Positions 17,410-26,320 of a DNA stretch of 64,000 nt are shown one piece after another (the stretch's first letter is position 1; each line of letters begins with the position of its first letter). The stretch is from Dinoroseobacter shibae DFL 12 = DSM 16493 (GTDB lineage: Bacteria > Pseudomonadota > Alphaproteobacteria > Rhodobacterales > Rhodobacteraceae): the NCBI RefSeq assembly GCF_000018145.1, contig NC_009952.1, forward strand, positions 501,501 through 565,500, written 5' to 3'. The position numbers and the translations under genes were made by a program. A model generated the notes under the pieces. That model was not told the DNA's origin. It did not search any database and saw only the letters and a program-made list of their open reading frames with translations.

Positions 17410-18429
17410 ATGAAGAACACGACGCTGCCGCAGCTTTATGAAGACATGCGCCGGGTGCGGACATTCGAGGAGCGTGTCGGAGAGCTGTTTGTGCGCGGCA
17501 AATCGGCGGGCTCCATGCTCCACCTGTCGATTGGCGAGGAAAGCGCCGCCGTCGGGGTCTGCGCACATATGCGCGACGGTGATACGTTCACAACCCATCA
17601 CCGCGGTCACGGAATTTTTCTCGCTCGCGGGGCCGATCCTGACCGCATGATGGCCGAGATCGCGGGCAAGGAAAGCGGCTATTGCCACGGCAAGGGCGGC
17701 TCCATGCACATCGCGGATATGGGGCTGGGCCATCTTGGGGCCAATGCCATCGTTGGGGGCGGTATTCCGTCGGTCGTCGGGGCAGGCCTGTCTGCGCGGC
17801 ACAAGAAGAGCGGCGCCATTTCGGTCGCCTTTTTCGGAGATGGCGCAACGGGCCAGGGCATCTTGTACGAAAGCATGAACATGGCCGCGTTGTGGAAGCT
17901 GCCGGTGATCTTCGTCTGCATCAACAACCAGTACGGGATGGGGACGCGCATTGATCAGGCCACGGCAAACCCCAACCTGCACGAACGTGCCGCGGCCTTC
18001 GGTCTGGCGGCGCGCACGGTCGATGGCCTGGATGTCGAGGATGTGGCCGATGCCGCGGCGGACTTGATTGCGGGCGCCCGTGAGGGCAGACCCGCGTTTC
18101 TGTCGATCGATTGCTATCGGTTCTTCGGCCACGCCCGCAAAGACAAGTCGCCCTACCGGGATGAAGCCGAAGAGGCAGAGGGCCGCAAGAAGGACCCGGT
18201 GCTTCGAGCACGCGACAAACTGATCTCCGACGGATTGATGTCGGAGGCCGAGCTCGATGCACTGGACACCAGGGTGGCCTCCGAAATGGACGGATCCATC
18301 GACTTTGCCGTTGCAGGCAACGAACCGCAGATGCAGTCGATGTTCCGTGATGTTTATGCCCCGTCGCAGCCGGAGCCGGAGCCCGTGCGCACCCGTCTCG
18401 ACCGCATTCTGGCACAGGAGCCGCGATAA
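17410..18429 (+). CDS. TPP-dependent dehydrogenase E1 alpha subunit (acetoin dehydrogenase AcoA-like)
   Basis: 339-aa E1 alpha of the 2-oxo-acid/acetoin dehydrogenase family. The thiamin-diphosphate motif GDGATGQGILYESMNMAALW...CINN lies at about residues 145-175, with THHRGHG and GGSMHIAD upstream, as in AcoA and PdhA. AcoA-type complexes cleave acetoin to acetaldehyde and an acetyl group carried on lipoate. The gene sits among sugar-catabolic genes rather than with acoX/acoR/acoL, so its substrate may be a sugar-derived acyloin. RBS GGGAGACCACGAGA precedes the ATG. No E3 gene is present in the window. Confidence 0.88.
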   Translation: MKNTTLPQLYEDMRRVRTFEERVGELFVRGKSAGSMLHLSIGEESAAVGVCAHMRDGDTFTTHHRGHGIFLARGADPDRMMAEIAGKESGYCHGKGGSMHIADMGLGHLGANAIVGGGIPSVVGAGLSARHKKSGAISVAFFGDGATGQGILYESMNMAALWKLPVIFVCINNQYGMGTRIDQATANPNLHERAAAFGLAARTVDGLDVEDVADAAADLIAGAREGRPAFLSIDCYRFFGHARKDKSPYRDEAEEAEGRKKDPVLRARDKLISDGLMSEAELDALDTRVASEMDGSIDFAVAGNEPQMQSMFRDVYAPSQPEPEPVRTRLDRILAQEPR

Positions 18430-19412
18430 TGGCCGTGCAGCAGACAACCTATCGCGACGCTCTGCGCCTCGCGTTGTCCGAAGCCATGACCAAAGACGAA
18501 AACGTCATCGTCATGGGCGAGGAGGTCGGGCGCTACGGTGGGGCCTATGGGGTGACCAAGGACCTGATCAAGGAGTTCGGGCCGGAGCGGGTGATCGATA
18601 CGCCCATCTCCGAGGCAGCCATCGTCGGTGCGGCCGTGGGGGCTGCGATGACTGGTCTGCGCCCGGTCGCCGAACTGATGTATGTGGATTTCATCGGCAT
18701 GACGATGGATCAGCTTGCCAATCAGGCGGCCAAGATCCGCTACATGTTCGGCGGACAGATCGGTGTCCCGATGGTGCTGCGGACCCAGGGCGGCACGGGG
18801 CGATCTGCAGGCGCACAGCATAGTCAAAGCCTCGAAGGGTATATCATGCACACGCCGGGCCTTCGGCTTGCCATGCCTGCCACGGTCGAGGACGCGTATC
18901 ACCTGCTGCGCCAGTCGTTGCAGCAGCCCGACCCCGTTGTCTTCATCGAACACAAGGGTCTCTACACCATGAAGGGCGCCCTCGACCCCGATGCCGCGCC
19001 TGCCGGCTGGGGCGAGGCGACGGTTCTGCGCGAGGGCGACGATCTGGTCATCGTCACCTATTCGCGGCAGGTGCACCATGCCTTGGAGGCTGCCGAAACC
19101 TTGGCCGGTGCCCATGGCATCAATGTCACGGTTGTCGATCTGCGCACACTCAACCCGCTTGATTTCGACACGATCCGCCCCCTCGTTGAAGCCGCCGGGC
19201 GCGCAATGGTGGTTTCCGAAGGGGTGATGACCTGTGGGGTGGCGGCCGAACTGTCGGCGCGGATCACGGAGGAATGCTTCGATTTCCTCGAAGAACCCGT
19301 GGTGCGCGTTGCGGGGGAGGATATTCCGATCTCGGTGTCACCGCTGCTGGAGCAGAATTCGGTGCCAACGCCGGAGTTGATCGTGGACATTGCGCGGAAG
19401 ATGTTCGCATGA
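18429..19412 (+). CDS. TPP-dependent dehydrogenase E1 beta subunit (AcoB-like)
   Basis: 327-aa partner of the preceding E1 alpha, with transketolase pyrimidine-binding and C-terminal domains. The TPP-activating Glu lies in DTPISEAAIVGAAVGAAMTG (about residue 60), and RTQGGTGRSAGAQHSQSLE is the usual substrate-channel segment. The ATG shares one base with the upstream stop (TAATG), which argues for equimolar translation. Start and end match AcoB/PdhB length. It could equally be annotated as a pyruvate dehydrogenase beta subunit, but the hydrolase-type E2 that follows points to the acetoin-cleaving branch. Confidence 0.9.
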   Translation: MAVQQTTYRDALRLALSEAMTKDENVIVMGEEVGRYGGAYGVTKDLIKEFGPERVIDTPISEAAIVGAAVGAAMTGLRPVAELMYVDFIGMTMDQLANQAAKIRYMFGGQIGVPMVLRTQGGTGRSAGAQHSQSLEGYIMHTPGLRLAMPATVEDAYHLLRQSLQQPDPVVFIEHKGLYTMKGALDPDAAPAGWGEATVLREGDDLVIVTYSRQVHHALEAAETLAGAHGINVTVVDLRTLNPLDFDTIRPLVEAAGRAMVVSEGVMTCGVAAELSARITEECFDFLEEPVVRVAGEDIPISVSPLLEQNSVPTPELIVDIARKMFA

Positions 19413-20635
19413 GTTCTCCGGCCAGGTTGACGCTGCCGATGCCGCGACTGGGCGAGACGATGGAAGAAGCGACCATCGCTGACTGGCTGGTCCAGCCCGG
19501 ACAGAGCTTCAAGCGCGGCGATCCTTTGCTCGAGGTCGAGACCGACAAGACAATGGTGGAATACCCGGCGTTGGGCGATGGCATACTGGTGGAAACACTT
19601 GTCGGCCCCGGTGACGTGGTTGAAGTCGGCACGCCGATTGCGGTGATTGAAACACGCGATGCGTGGGACAGTGTGGAAGAGCCGGACGCCGCTGCATCTT
19701 CCCCCGGGGCCGCTCCTTCGGAAGTGGCGGGCACCGCGGCGCAAGCGCTCGTCTCACCTGATGCAGCGCGTCTTCGGGCCACGCCATTGGCGCGTCGGAT
19801 CGCCAGAGAGAACCATATTGCGCTTTCCCAGGTGACCGGCACAGGACGTCGCGGGCGAATAGAAGCGGGCGATGTGCGCGTTATGCTGACGGAAGGTGCA
19901 TCGACACCAGCGGTGATCCAGGCAGCGCCCGGGGCGACGGCATCCGTCTATTGCGTGCATGGCTTCGCCGGACTCGGTTCGAACTGGGCCGCCCTGCGGG
20001 CCAGCCTGCAACGCGCGGGCATTACATCGAGTGCGCCTGATCTGCCCGGACACGGGCGCAATCGGGTTGACGCCGGAAGTATCGAGGCGCTTGCCGACTG
20101 GCTTGCTGCGGACCTTGCAAGCCAACCGGAGCCGGTTCAGCTTGTGGGGCACTCTCTTGGCGCGCATGTCGCGGCCCGGGCTGCGCAGCGCGTTCCGTCC
20201 CGGGTTGCCCGGCTCACGCTGCTTGCTCCGGCAGGGTGCGGGATCGAGATCAACGGTGCCTTTCTGTCCGGCATGGCGGCCGCGCCCAGCGTTGGCGAGT
20301 TGGCCCATCTAATGCGGCTCCTCGGTCGGAAAGCGGCAGAGTTGGACAATCACGCCCTGGAGGCCCTGTCTCGGGAGTTGCAGGGAGATCGGCTTTCAGC
20401 CTTGGCGGCGGCGGCGGCGCGCGCTGATGTGCAGCGGATCGACACGATCGCTCCGCTGCGCAGCCTGGCAGGCAAGATACCGGTCCGGGCGATCTTCGGG
20501 CTCTCCGACCAGATCATTCCGCGCGATCACGCGTTTCACTTGCCGCCTGCCGTGGCCTGTCACATGCTGGAGGCTGGACATATGCCGCACTGGGACGCGA
20601 CGGAGGAGGTCGCGTCGATTATCGCGGCACCGTGA
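19409..20635 (+). CDS. Lipoyl / E3-binding / alpha-beta hydrolase fusion (AcoC-like E2)
   Basis: 408-aa three-part protein. Residues 5-82 form a lipoyl domain with the lipoylated Lys47 in EVETDKTMVE; 121-156 form a peripheral subunit-binding domain (ATPLARRIARENHIALSQVT); from about 175 an alpha/beta hydrolase replaces the acyltransferase, with nucleophile Ser249 in GHSLG, an Asp in FGLSDQII and a His in EAGHMPHW. The CoA-acyltransferase HxxxDG motif is absent. This is the architecture of AcoC from acetoin-cleaving systems. The ATG overlaps the E1 beta stop (ATGA). The acyl acceptor and E3 partner are not identifiable here. Confidence 0.88.
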   Translation: MSSPARLTLPMPRLGETMEEATIADWLVQPGQSFKRGDPLLEVETDKTMVEYPALGDGILVETLVGPGDVVEVGTPIAVIETRDAWDSVEEPDAAASSPGAAPSEVAGTAAQALVSPDAARLRATPLARRIARENHIALSQVTGTGRRGRIEAGDVRVMLTEGASTPAVIQAAPGATASVYCVHGFAGLGSNWAALRASLQRAGITSSAPDLPGHGRNRVDAGSIEALADWLAADLASQPEPVQLVGHSLGAHVAARAAQRVPSRVARLTLLAPAGCGIEINGAFLSGMAAAPSVGELAHLMRLLGRKAAELDNHALEALSRELQGDRLSALAAAAARADVQRIDTIAPLRSLAGKIPVRAIFGLSDQIIPRDHAFHLPPAVACHMLEAGHMPHWDATEEVASIIAAP

Positions 20636-20664
20636 CACGGCGCAGACCGAGGGAGGATAGGAGC

Positions 20665-22158
20665 GTGGCGTATTTTCTGGCGGCGGACGGGGGAACCGAA
20701 AGCCTGCGTGTCCGAATCTACGATATAAACGGCGTGTGTGTCGCCTCTCATGCGGAACCTTACGAGACGACGTTTTCCCCAGGTGCCCGGGCCGAACAGA
20801 ACCCCGAGGACTGGTGGATCTGCCTGTGCAAGGCCTCCCGTGCATCTCTGGCCGAGGCCGGCCTTGCGGGGGAGCAGATCGATGCGATGGCCTATGCCAC
20901 GACCTCTTGCACCGTTGTCGCGCTCGACAAGGCGGGCAAGCCGCTGCGCCCTGCGCTTTTGTGGATGGATGTGCGCGCCGACCAGGAGGCGGAAGCGGTC
21001 CTCGCTACGGGCGATGCGCGCCTTCGGCTGAATTCGGACGGGGCCGGACCGGTATCGGCCGAGTGGATGATTCCCAAGGCGCTCTGGATCAAGCGCAATG
21101 AGCCGGATGTCTACGATGCCGCCGCGACGATTTGCGAGTATCAGGATTACCTCACGCTTCGGCTGACCGGGGAGCGCTGCGCATCGCTCAACAATGTCGG
21201 GTTGCGCTGGCACTATGCCAACCGCGATGGCGGCTGGGCGGAAAGCCTCGTGACCGCACTGGGCATGCCCGATCTGGTCGAGAAATGGCCTGCGCGCGTT
21301 GCGGCCCCTGGCGAGGTAGTTGGCAGCCTGACGCCCGATGCCGCCGAGGCGCTGGGCCTGACACCCAAGACCAAGCTTGTGCAAGGAGGAGCGGACGCCC
21401 TGATCGGCATGATCGGCCTCGGTGTGTCGCAACCGGGTCAGCTGTGCCTGATCACCGGGTCTTCGCACCTGCAATTCGGCGTGACGGAGAAGCCCTTCCA
21501 CGCGCCGGGCATGTGGGGGGCCTATGCCGATATCGTCTACCCGGGTCGTCATATCGTCGAAGGCGGCCAGACCTCCACCGGCTCGATCATCAATTGGCTA
21601 CGTCGCTTCGTGGGTGGCGAGTTCGATATCGACGAGATGAACCGCAAGGCCGCTGCGCTGCCGCCGGGGTCCGAAGGGCTGGTCGTGCAGGACCATTTCC
21701 AGGGCAACCGGACACCTTACACCGACGCGCGCTCGCGTGGGGCGATCACCGGGCTGACCCTAGCGCATGAGCCGCATCACGTCTTCCGTGCGATCATGGA
21801 GGGTATCTCGATGGGCACCCGCGCGATCCTCGATTCCTTCGCCAAGGGCGGATACGAGGGCAGTGAAATGGTTGCGGGCGGTGGGGCGACCAACTCCGAC
21901 CTTTTCATGCAGATCCATGCGGACACGGCGGGCATCCCGGTGCGTATCCCGGCCTCAACCGACGGGCCGACGCTTGGGTCGGCGATCCTCGCCGCTCATG
22001 GCGCGGGATACTTCGCGACCATAGACGAGGGTATCGCGGCGATGGTCAAACCCGGTCGCGTGATAGAGCCGAATCCGAAAGCCGTGCAGGCCTATGAAGA
22101 GATCTACGCTCGTTACCTGGCGCTTTATCCGGCCCTCAGCGGAGCACTTGCGCGTTAG
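20665..22158 (+). CDS. FGGY-family carbohydrate kinase
   Basis: ATP-dependent sugar kinase of 497 aa in the actin-like FGGY family. The N-terminal phosphate motif FLAADGGTESLRVRIYD and the C-terminal signature region VAGGGATNSDLFMQIHADTA are present, with LLWMDVRAD as the substrate-loop segment. GTG 20665 follows GGAGGATAGGAG and sits at the natural start of the fold. Last gene of the operon. Candidate substrates are ketopentoses, tetritols or AI-2-type compounds; EryA, XylB and LsrK belong to the same family, and I cannot separate them by eye. Confidence 0.88.
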   Translation: MAYFLAADGGTESLRVRIYDINGVCVASHAEPYETTFSPGARAEQNPEDWWICLCKASRASLAEAGLAGEQIDAMAYATTSCTVVALDKAGKPLRPALLWMDVRADQEAEAVLATGDARLRLNSDGAGPVSAEWMIPKALWIKRNEPDVYDAAATICEYQDYLTLRLTGERCASLNNVGLRWHYANRDGGWAESLVTALGMPDLVEKWPARVAAPGEVVGSLTPDAAEALGLTPKTKLVQGGADALIGMIGLGVSQPGQLCLITGSSHLQFGVTEKPFHAPGMWGAYADIVYPGRHIVEGGQTSTGSIINWLRRFVGGEFDIDEMNRKAAALPPGSEGLVVQDHFQGNRTPYTDARSRGAITGLTLAHEPHHVFRAIMEGISMGTRAILDSFAKGGYEGSEMVAGGGATNSDLFMQIHADTAGIPVRIPASTDGPTLGSAILAAHGAGYFATIDEGIAAMVKPGRVIEPNPKAVQAYEEIYARYLALYPALSGALAR

Positions 22159-22343
22159 CCCGCGTTGCCGGAGCACTTTGGCGCGCAATCAACGACGTCG
22201 CGCCGCAGGCAGAAAGTTACCTAACCTGGCCGCGAGGCCACGTGGTCCATACTGGCTAATAGGGACTGGTCCGGGACCTTGGCAAGACCATTGAACTTTC
22301 AAAAGTCTTTGTATGCAAGCCCAGGTCCGGAAAGGACGCTTGA

Positions 22344-23015
22344 ATGTCATATCAGCGCTTCGCGATCTATCATGTGCCTCCGCAAGGGGCGCTGTCTGCG
22401 TTCGGGGCTGCGTGGTTGGGCTGGGATGTAACGGCGGGGTGCCCCTCGGTGCCCTTGGCAGTGCCGGAACGTGACGCGGTAACCGCAACGGCACACCGCT
22501 ATGGCTTTCATGCGACCCTGAAGCCCCCCTTCCGGCTCGGGGAAGGTTGCGCATTGGAAGGGCTATCCGAGGCGGTCTCCACGCTTGCCCGGCGCCTGTC
22601 GCCGGCGCGCTGCGATGGGCTGGCGCTCGGGCGGATGGGGCGGTTTCTGGCGCTGCTGCCCGTGGGGGATGCGACGGGTCTTAACCATCTGGCGGCGGCT
22701 TGCGTGACCCAACTCGATGCATTTCGTGCCTCACCCACGGCGGAGGAATTTTCCCGAAGGCGGGGCAGCGGATTGCGTCCGGAGTTGGAGGCCAACCTGA
22801 CGAACTGGGGCTATCCCTACGTCCTGTCGGCATACCGGTTCCACATGACCCTGACCGACCGTCTCCCTGCGGCAGCATTGCCCGATTGGGAGGTCGTGCT
22901 GGCCGATCTTCTTCCGCCTCTGCCCGCTCCGTTCGAGATATCCGGCCTGGCGCTTGTGGGTGAACGTGCGGATGGTCGGTTCGAGGTGATCGATACCTTC
23001 CCCCTCGCGGGATGA
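22344..23015 (+). CDS. DUF1045 2H-phosphoesterase-fold protein (phosphonate-associated family)
   Basis: 223-aa cytoplasmic protein of the DUF1045 family, related to 2H (LigT-like) phosphoesterases. Two H-x-T-x motifs are visible: HATLKPPF at about residue 55 and HMTLTDRL at about 168. Members are usually found in phosphonate (phn) operons, but no other phn gene is near, so this is an orphan copy. The 185 bp upstream, after the FGGY kinase, contain the short imperfect repeat GGTC-CGG-GACC at 22268-22278 and probably its promoter. Confidence 0.82.
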   Translation: MSYQRFAIYHVPPQGALSAFGAAWLGWDVTAGCPSVPLAVPERDAVTATAHRYGFHATLKPPFRLGEGCALEGLSEAVSTLARRLSPARCDGLALGRMGRFLALLPVGDATGLNHLAAACVTQLDAFRASPTAEEFSRRRGSGLRPELEANLTNWGYPYVLSAYRFHMTLTDRLPAAALPDWEVVLADLLPPLPAPFEISGLALVGERADGRFEVIDTFPLAG

Positions 23016-23028
23016 ACTGTCGCCGCGA

Positions 23029-23967
23029 TCAGCTGAGTGCCTCTTCCAGCCGGTCCGTGGCCGGGGGTGGGGTCTGGGACAGGGCGGTGATGCGGGCATA
23101 GAGATCCGGGGGCAGAGCCATGTCGCGTGCGGCAAGCGAGGCGTCCAGTTGCGCCACGTCGCGGGCGCTGATGATCGGTGCTTTCACGCCCGGATGGGCG
23201 GCGGCCCACGCCACAGCGAGGGTCGCCGGCGCTGCGCCTATCTCGGCCGCCAGCACGCGCAGCGCCACTGCAGCCTCATGCATCCAGGGCATGCTGTAGC
23301 GCATCTCGTACTTTTCATTCTCGGTCAGACGCCCCGTGCCGCCCTCGGCGTATTTGCCCGTCAAAAGCCCGCCTCCGAGCGGCGAATAGGGCGCGACCGC
23401 GATCCCCTCGGACAGGGCCATAGGCAGGATCTCTACCTCGGCCTGTCGTTTGATCAGGGAATACATCGGTTGCAGGATGTCGATGCGCGTGCCGAACTGT
23501 TCAGCGACCGCCTGTGCCTTCATCACCTGCCAAGCCGCAAAGTTCGACACGCCAATGTAGCGAAAGCGACCCGCGGATTGCAGATCGGCAAGGGCTTCGA
23601 AGGTCTCCTCAAGCGGCGTCTCCGCGTCCCAGCGATGCAGGTAAAGGATGTCGACGGCATCGAGGCCGAGGCGCCTGAGGCTTTCGTCGAAGGTCGTGCG
23701 AATATTTGCGCGACCGCTGCCGCCGACATACCCGACCTTCGTGGCGATCAGCAGATCATCGGCCTGGTCCGTGACCATCTCGCCAAGCCAGGTCTCGGAT
23801 CGACCCTCCGTATAGACATGCGCGGTGTCGAAGAAGTTGATCCCTGCGGCGCGGCAGGCTTCGAACATGGCGGCGCTTGCGGGTTTGTCGGCCGTCCCCC
23901 CGAACTGCATGCACCCGAAGCACAGAGACGAGGCGGGCGCGCCGCTGCGGGTTGTGAGTTGGGTCAT
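23029..23967 (-). CDS. Aldo/keto reductase
   Basis: NADPH-dependent AKR of 312 aa. Tetrad residues are Asp and Tyr in FFDTAHVYTEG, Lys in IATKVGYVG and His in LYLHRWD; cofactor segment IISARDVAQLDAS near the C-terminus. The ATG at 23967 has GGAGG five bases upstream; a longer in-frame reading of 22 codons lacks such support. Convergent with DUF1045 (13 bp between stops) and not part of an operon. Substrate unknown. Confidence 0.88.
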   Translation of the reverse strand: MTQLTTRSGAPASSLCFGCMQFGGTADKPASAAMFEACRAAGINFFDTAHVYTEGRSETWLGEMVTDQADDLLIATKVGYVGGSGRANIRTTFDESLRRLGLDAVDILYLHRWDAETPLEETFEALADLQSAGRFRYIGVSNFAAWQVMKAQAVAEQFGTRIDILQPMYSLIKRQAEVEILPMALSEGIAVAPYSPLGGGLLTGKYAEGGTGRLTENEKYEMRYSMPWMHEAAVALRVLAAEIGAAPATLAVAWAAAHPGVKAPIISARDVAQLDASLAARDMALPPDLYARITALSQTPPPATDRLEEALS

Positions 23968-24155
23968 GGGAGCCTCCTGCGATGTGGTTTCGGCCATAGA
24001 GGAGGGGCGGGCAGCGAAGGTCAACTGCCACATCAGAGGCGTTGATGCGCGACATCTATGCCGCTGCCATTTTGCGGCTGGAGGGCTATCGTGCCGCGGG
24101 CAGGTTGCTGGTCAGCGCGGCTTGCGGTGCTGCGTTGCAAAAGGGGTGCATGCAT

Positions 24156-24821
24156 ATGGGTTGGGTCGAGTTCATCCTCGCCTTCACGGTGTTCTTTCTG
24201 TCCCACGGGGTGCCGGTTCGCCCGCCGATGCGGCCCTGGCTCGAAGCGCGGCTCGGGGCGCGCGGCTTCACGCTGGCCTATTCGGCCCTGTCTCTTGGCG
24301 TACTGGCCTGGTTGATCGGCGCCGCCGGGCGCGCGCCCTTTGTGCCACTCTGGGACTGGGCCCCCTGGCAGGCGCACCTGGTACTCGCCGCGATGCTGCC
24401 TGTCTGCGTGATTATTGCTCTGACACTTGGCCGACCCAACCCGTTCTCCTTCGGTGGCGCGCGCAATGACATCTTCGATCCGGACCGTCCGGGCATCGTC
24501 CGGGTGACGCGTCATCCACTTCTTCTAGCACTGGCAATCTGGGCTGGGGCTCACCTGTTTCCGAACGGTGATCTCGCGCATGTGATACTGTTCGGCACCT
24601 TTGCGGCCTTCGCTCTGCTGGGTGGACGCCTAGTGGACCGGCGCGCGCGGCGCACGCTTGGCTCTCAATGGAGCCCCTTGTTGCAGAAATCCCGGCAAAC
24701 GCCGGTTTTCAGGGCCTTTCCTCTGGGTGAAAGCCTGCTCAGGCTCGGCCTTGGGGTCGTGCTTTATCTCGTTCTGATCGGGGTGCATCCGTGGCTTTTC
24801 GGGGTCAGTCCACTGCCCTGA
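24156..24821 (+). CDS. nnrU: NnrU family membrane protein
   Basis: Integral membrane protein of 221 aa with about five to six hydrophobic segments. It starts MGWVEFILAFTVFFLSHGVP and contains the conserved RVTRHPLLLAL, a segment shared with isoprenylcysteine-methyltransferase-like membrane proteins. NnrU is linked to nitric oxide and nitrite reduction in alphaproteobacteria, although its reaction is unknown. ATG 24150 and ATG 24156 are both possible behind AAGGGG; the second has better spacing. It is followed by an FNR-type site and hemN, which suits a low-oxygen gene neighbourhood. Confidence 0.85.
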   Translation: MGWVEFILAFTVFFLSHGVPVRPPMRPWLEARLGARGFTLAYSALSLGVLAWLIGAAGRAPFVPLWDWAPWQAHLVLAAMLPVCVIIALTLGRPNPFSFGGARNDIFDPDRPGIVRVTRHPLLLALAIWAGAHLFPNGDLAHVILFGTFAAFALLGGRLVDRRARRTLGSQWSPLLQKSRQTPVFRAFPLGESLLRLGLGVVLYLVLIGVHPWLFGVSPLP

Positions 24822-24848
24822 TAATGGTGTGTCGCCAACGGCTGCGGT

Positions 24849-24862
24849 TTGATGAAGGTCAA
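24849..24862 (+). promoter_or_regulatory. FNR/FnrL-type binding site upstream of hemN
   Basis: TTGAT-GAAG-GTCAA matches the FNR consensus TTGAT-N4-ATCAA at nine of ten positions. It lies 94 bp before the hemN start in a 134-bp gap. FnrL control of hemN under low oxygen is established in Rhodobacter, so function here is a well-founded inference. Confidence 0.72.
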
Positions 24863-24955
24863 GGACGGCTTTGTAGGACCCATGCGAGACATGGAGGATA
24901 ACGGGGATGGTCGGATCGTGCACGCTTCTTGTCGAAGGGGCAGGAGCCGACCGGA

Positions 24956-26320
24956 ATGAGGAACAAGACCGTGGATGAAATCGTCGAGAAATATGCGCGC
25001 GTGGCGACCCCGCGCTACACCAGCTACCCCACGGCGCCGCATTTCGAGCCCGCGTTTCCCGAGGTGACCTATCGCGGATGGCTGAGCGCGCTCGATGCGT
25101 CGGAGCCGATCTCTCTTTATGTCCACATCCCCTTCTGTCGCGAAATGTGCTGGTATTGCGGCTGCAACATGAAACTCGTCAAGCGCGAAGGCCCGCTTGC
25201 CGAATATGTCGAGACGCTGCTGAAGGAAATCGCTCTTGTGCGGGCGGCGATGCCGGGGCGCGTACCGGTGGCGCATCTGCATTGGGGCGGTGGGACGCCA
25301 ACCGCATTGTCGCCGGACCAGATTGCCCGGATCATGGACGCCTTGCGGGCGTCCTTCGACATCCTGCCGGATGCCGAGATCGCCATCGAGAGCGACCCGC
25401 GTACCCTGACGGAGCCGATGGTGGCGCGGCTGGCAGAACTCGGTTTCAATCGGGCCAGTTTCGGTGTGCAGGAATTCGACCCGAAGGTGCAGCGCGCCAT
25501 CAACCGTATCCAGCCGCCGGAAATGGTTGCAAAGGCGGTCGGCATGTTCCGGCGGCACGGCATCGCGGCAGTCAATTTCGATCTGATCTACGGGCTCCCG
25601 TACCAGAGTGTCGAGACGCTGCTGCACACGGTGGACCTGGTTTCCGAAATGGGCCCGGACCGGATTGCGCTCTTCGGGTACGCCCATGTCCCCTGGGTCG
25701 CCAAGGCGCAGCGGATGATCCCGGAGGAGTCCTTGCCGGACGCACGGGCGCGGGCGGCGCAAGCGTCCGCTGCGGCGCGTGCGCTGACCGAGGCCGGGTA
25801 TCGCGCCATCGGCATCGATCATTTTGCCAAGCCCGAAGACGGGCTCGCCCGGGCGCAGGCCGAAGGGCGGCTCTATCGCAATTTCCAAGGCTACACGGAC
25901 GATCCTGCGGCCACCCTGGTTGGTCTGGGCGCGACCTCTATCGGGCGGACGCCGCAGGGCTATATCCAGAACCAACCTGAGACCCGCGCTTGGGCGCGCG
26001 CCATCGAAAACGGTGCGCTACCGGTTGCCAAGGGTCGCGCCTTCGCAGGCGAGGACCTGATGCGTGCCGCGGTGATCGAACGGATCATGTGCGACGGTTA
26101 CGTGGACCCGGATGCTATTGGTGCGCGCTACGGGGTGCCTGCCGGATGGTGGGGACCCGAGCGTGATTCACTGCGGGATATGGAGCGGGATGGACTTGTC
26201 CAATGCGGCGCGACGGGCCTGCGCGTGACCTCCAAAGGCGCCCCGCTGGCACGGGTCGTGGCAGCGGCATTCGATAGCTATTTCGCTGCTTCCAAGGCCC
26301 GCCATTCCGTGGCGTTGTAA
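24956..26320 (+). CDS. hemN: Oxygen-independent coproporphyrinogen III oxidase
   Basis: Radical-SAM enzyme of 454 aa that decarboxylates coproporphyrinogen III in haem and chlorophyll synthesis without oxygen. The N-terminal YTSYPTAPHF and the cluster motif VHIPFCREMCWYCGCN (Cx3Cx2C, about residues 57-72) are diagnostic for true HemN rather than HemW. HLHWGGGTPT and FGVQEFDPKVQ are further HemN landmarks. ATG 24956 with CAGGAG upstream is preferred over a TTG nine codons earlier. Preceded by an FNR-type site, so it is probably induced under low oxygen. Confidence 0.95.
   Translation: MRNKTVDEIVEKYARVATPRYTSYPTAPHFEPAFPEVTYRGWLSALDASEPISLYVHIPFCREMCWYCGCNMKLVKREGPLAEYVETLLKEIALVRAAMPGRVPVAHLHWGGGTPTALSPDQIARIMDALRASFDILPDAEIAIESDPRTLTEPMVARLAELGFNRASFGVQEFDPKVQRAINRIQPPEMVAKAVGMFRRHGIAAVNFDLIYGLPYQSVETLLHTVDLVSEMGPDRIALFGYAHVPWVAKAQRMIPEESLPDARARAAQASAAARALTEAGYRAIGIDHFAKPEDGLARAQAEGRLYRNFQGYTDDPAATLVGLGATSIGRTPQGYIQNQPETRAWARAIENGALPVAKGRAFAGEDLMRAAVIERIMCDGYVDPDAIGARYGVPAGWWGPERDSLRDMERDGLVQCGATGLRVTSKGAPLARVVAAAFDSYFAASKARHSVAL

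Noticed and set aside
17410-20635. Ordinary pyruvate dehydrogenase operon
   Set aside because: The E2 lacks the acyltransferase domain, has an alpha/beta hydrolase instead, and the genes are embedded in a sugar cluster.
20665-22158. AI-2 kinase LsrK as the FGGY kinase identity
   Set aside because: The binding protein is LsrB-like by eye, but no lsrF or lsrG homologue is present, so the lsr assignment is not supported.
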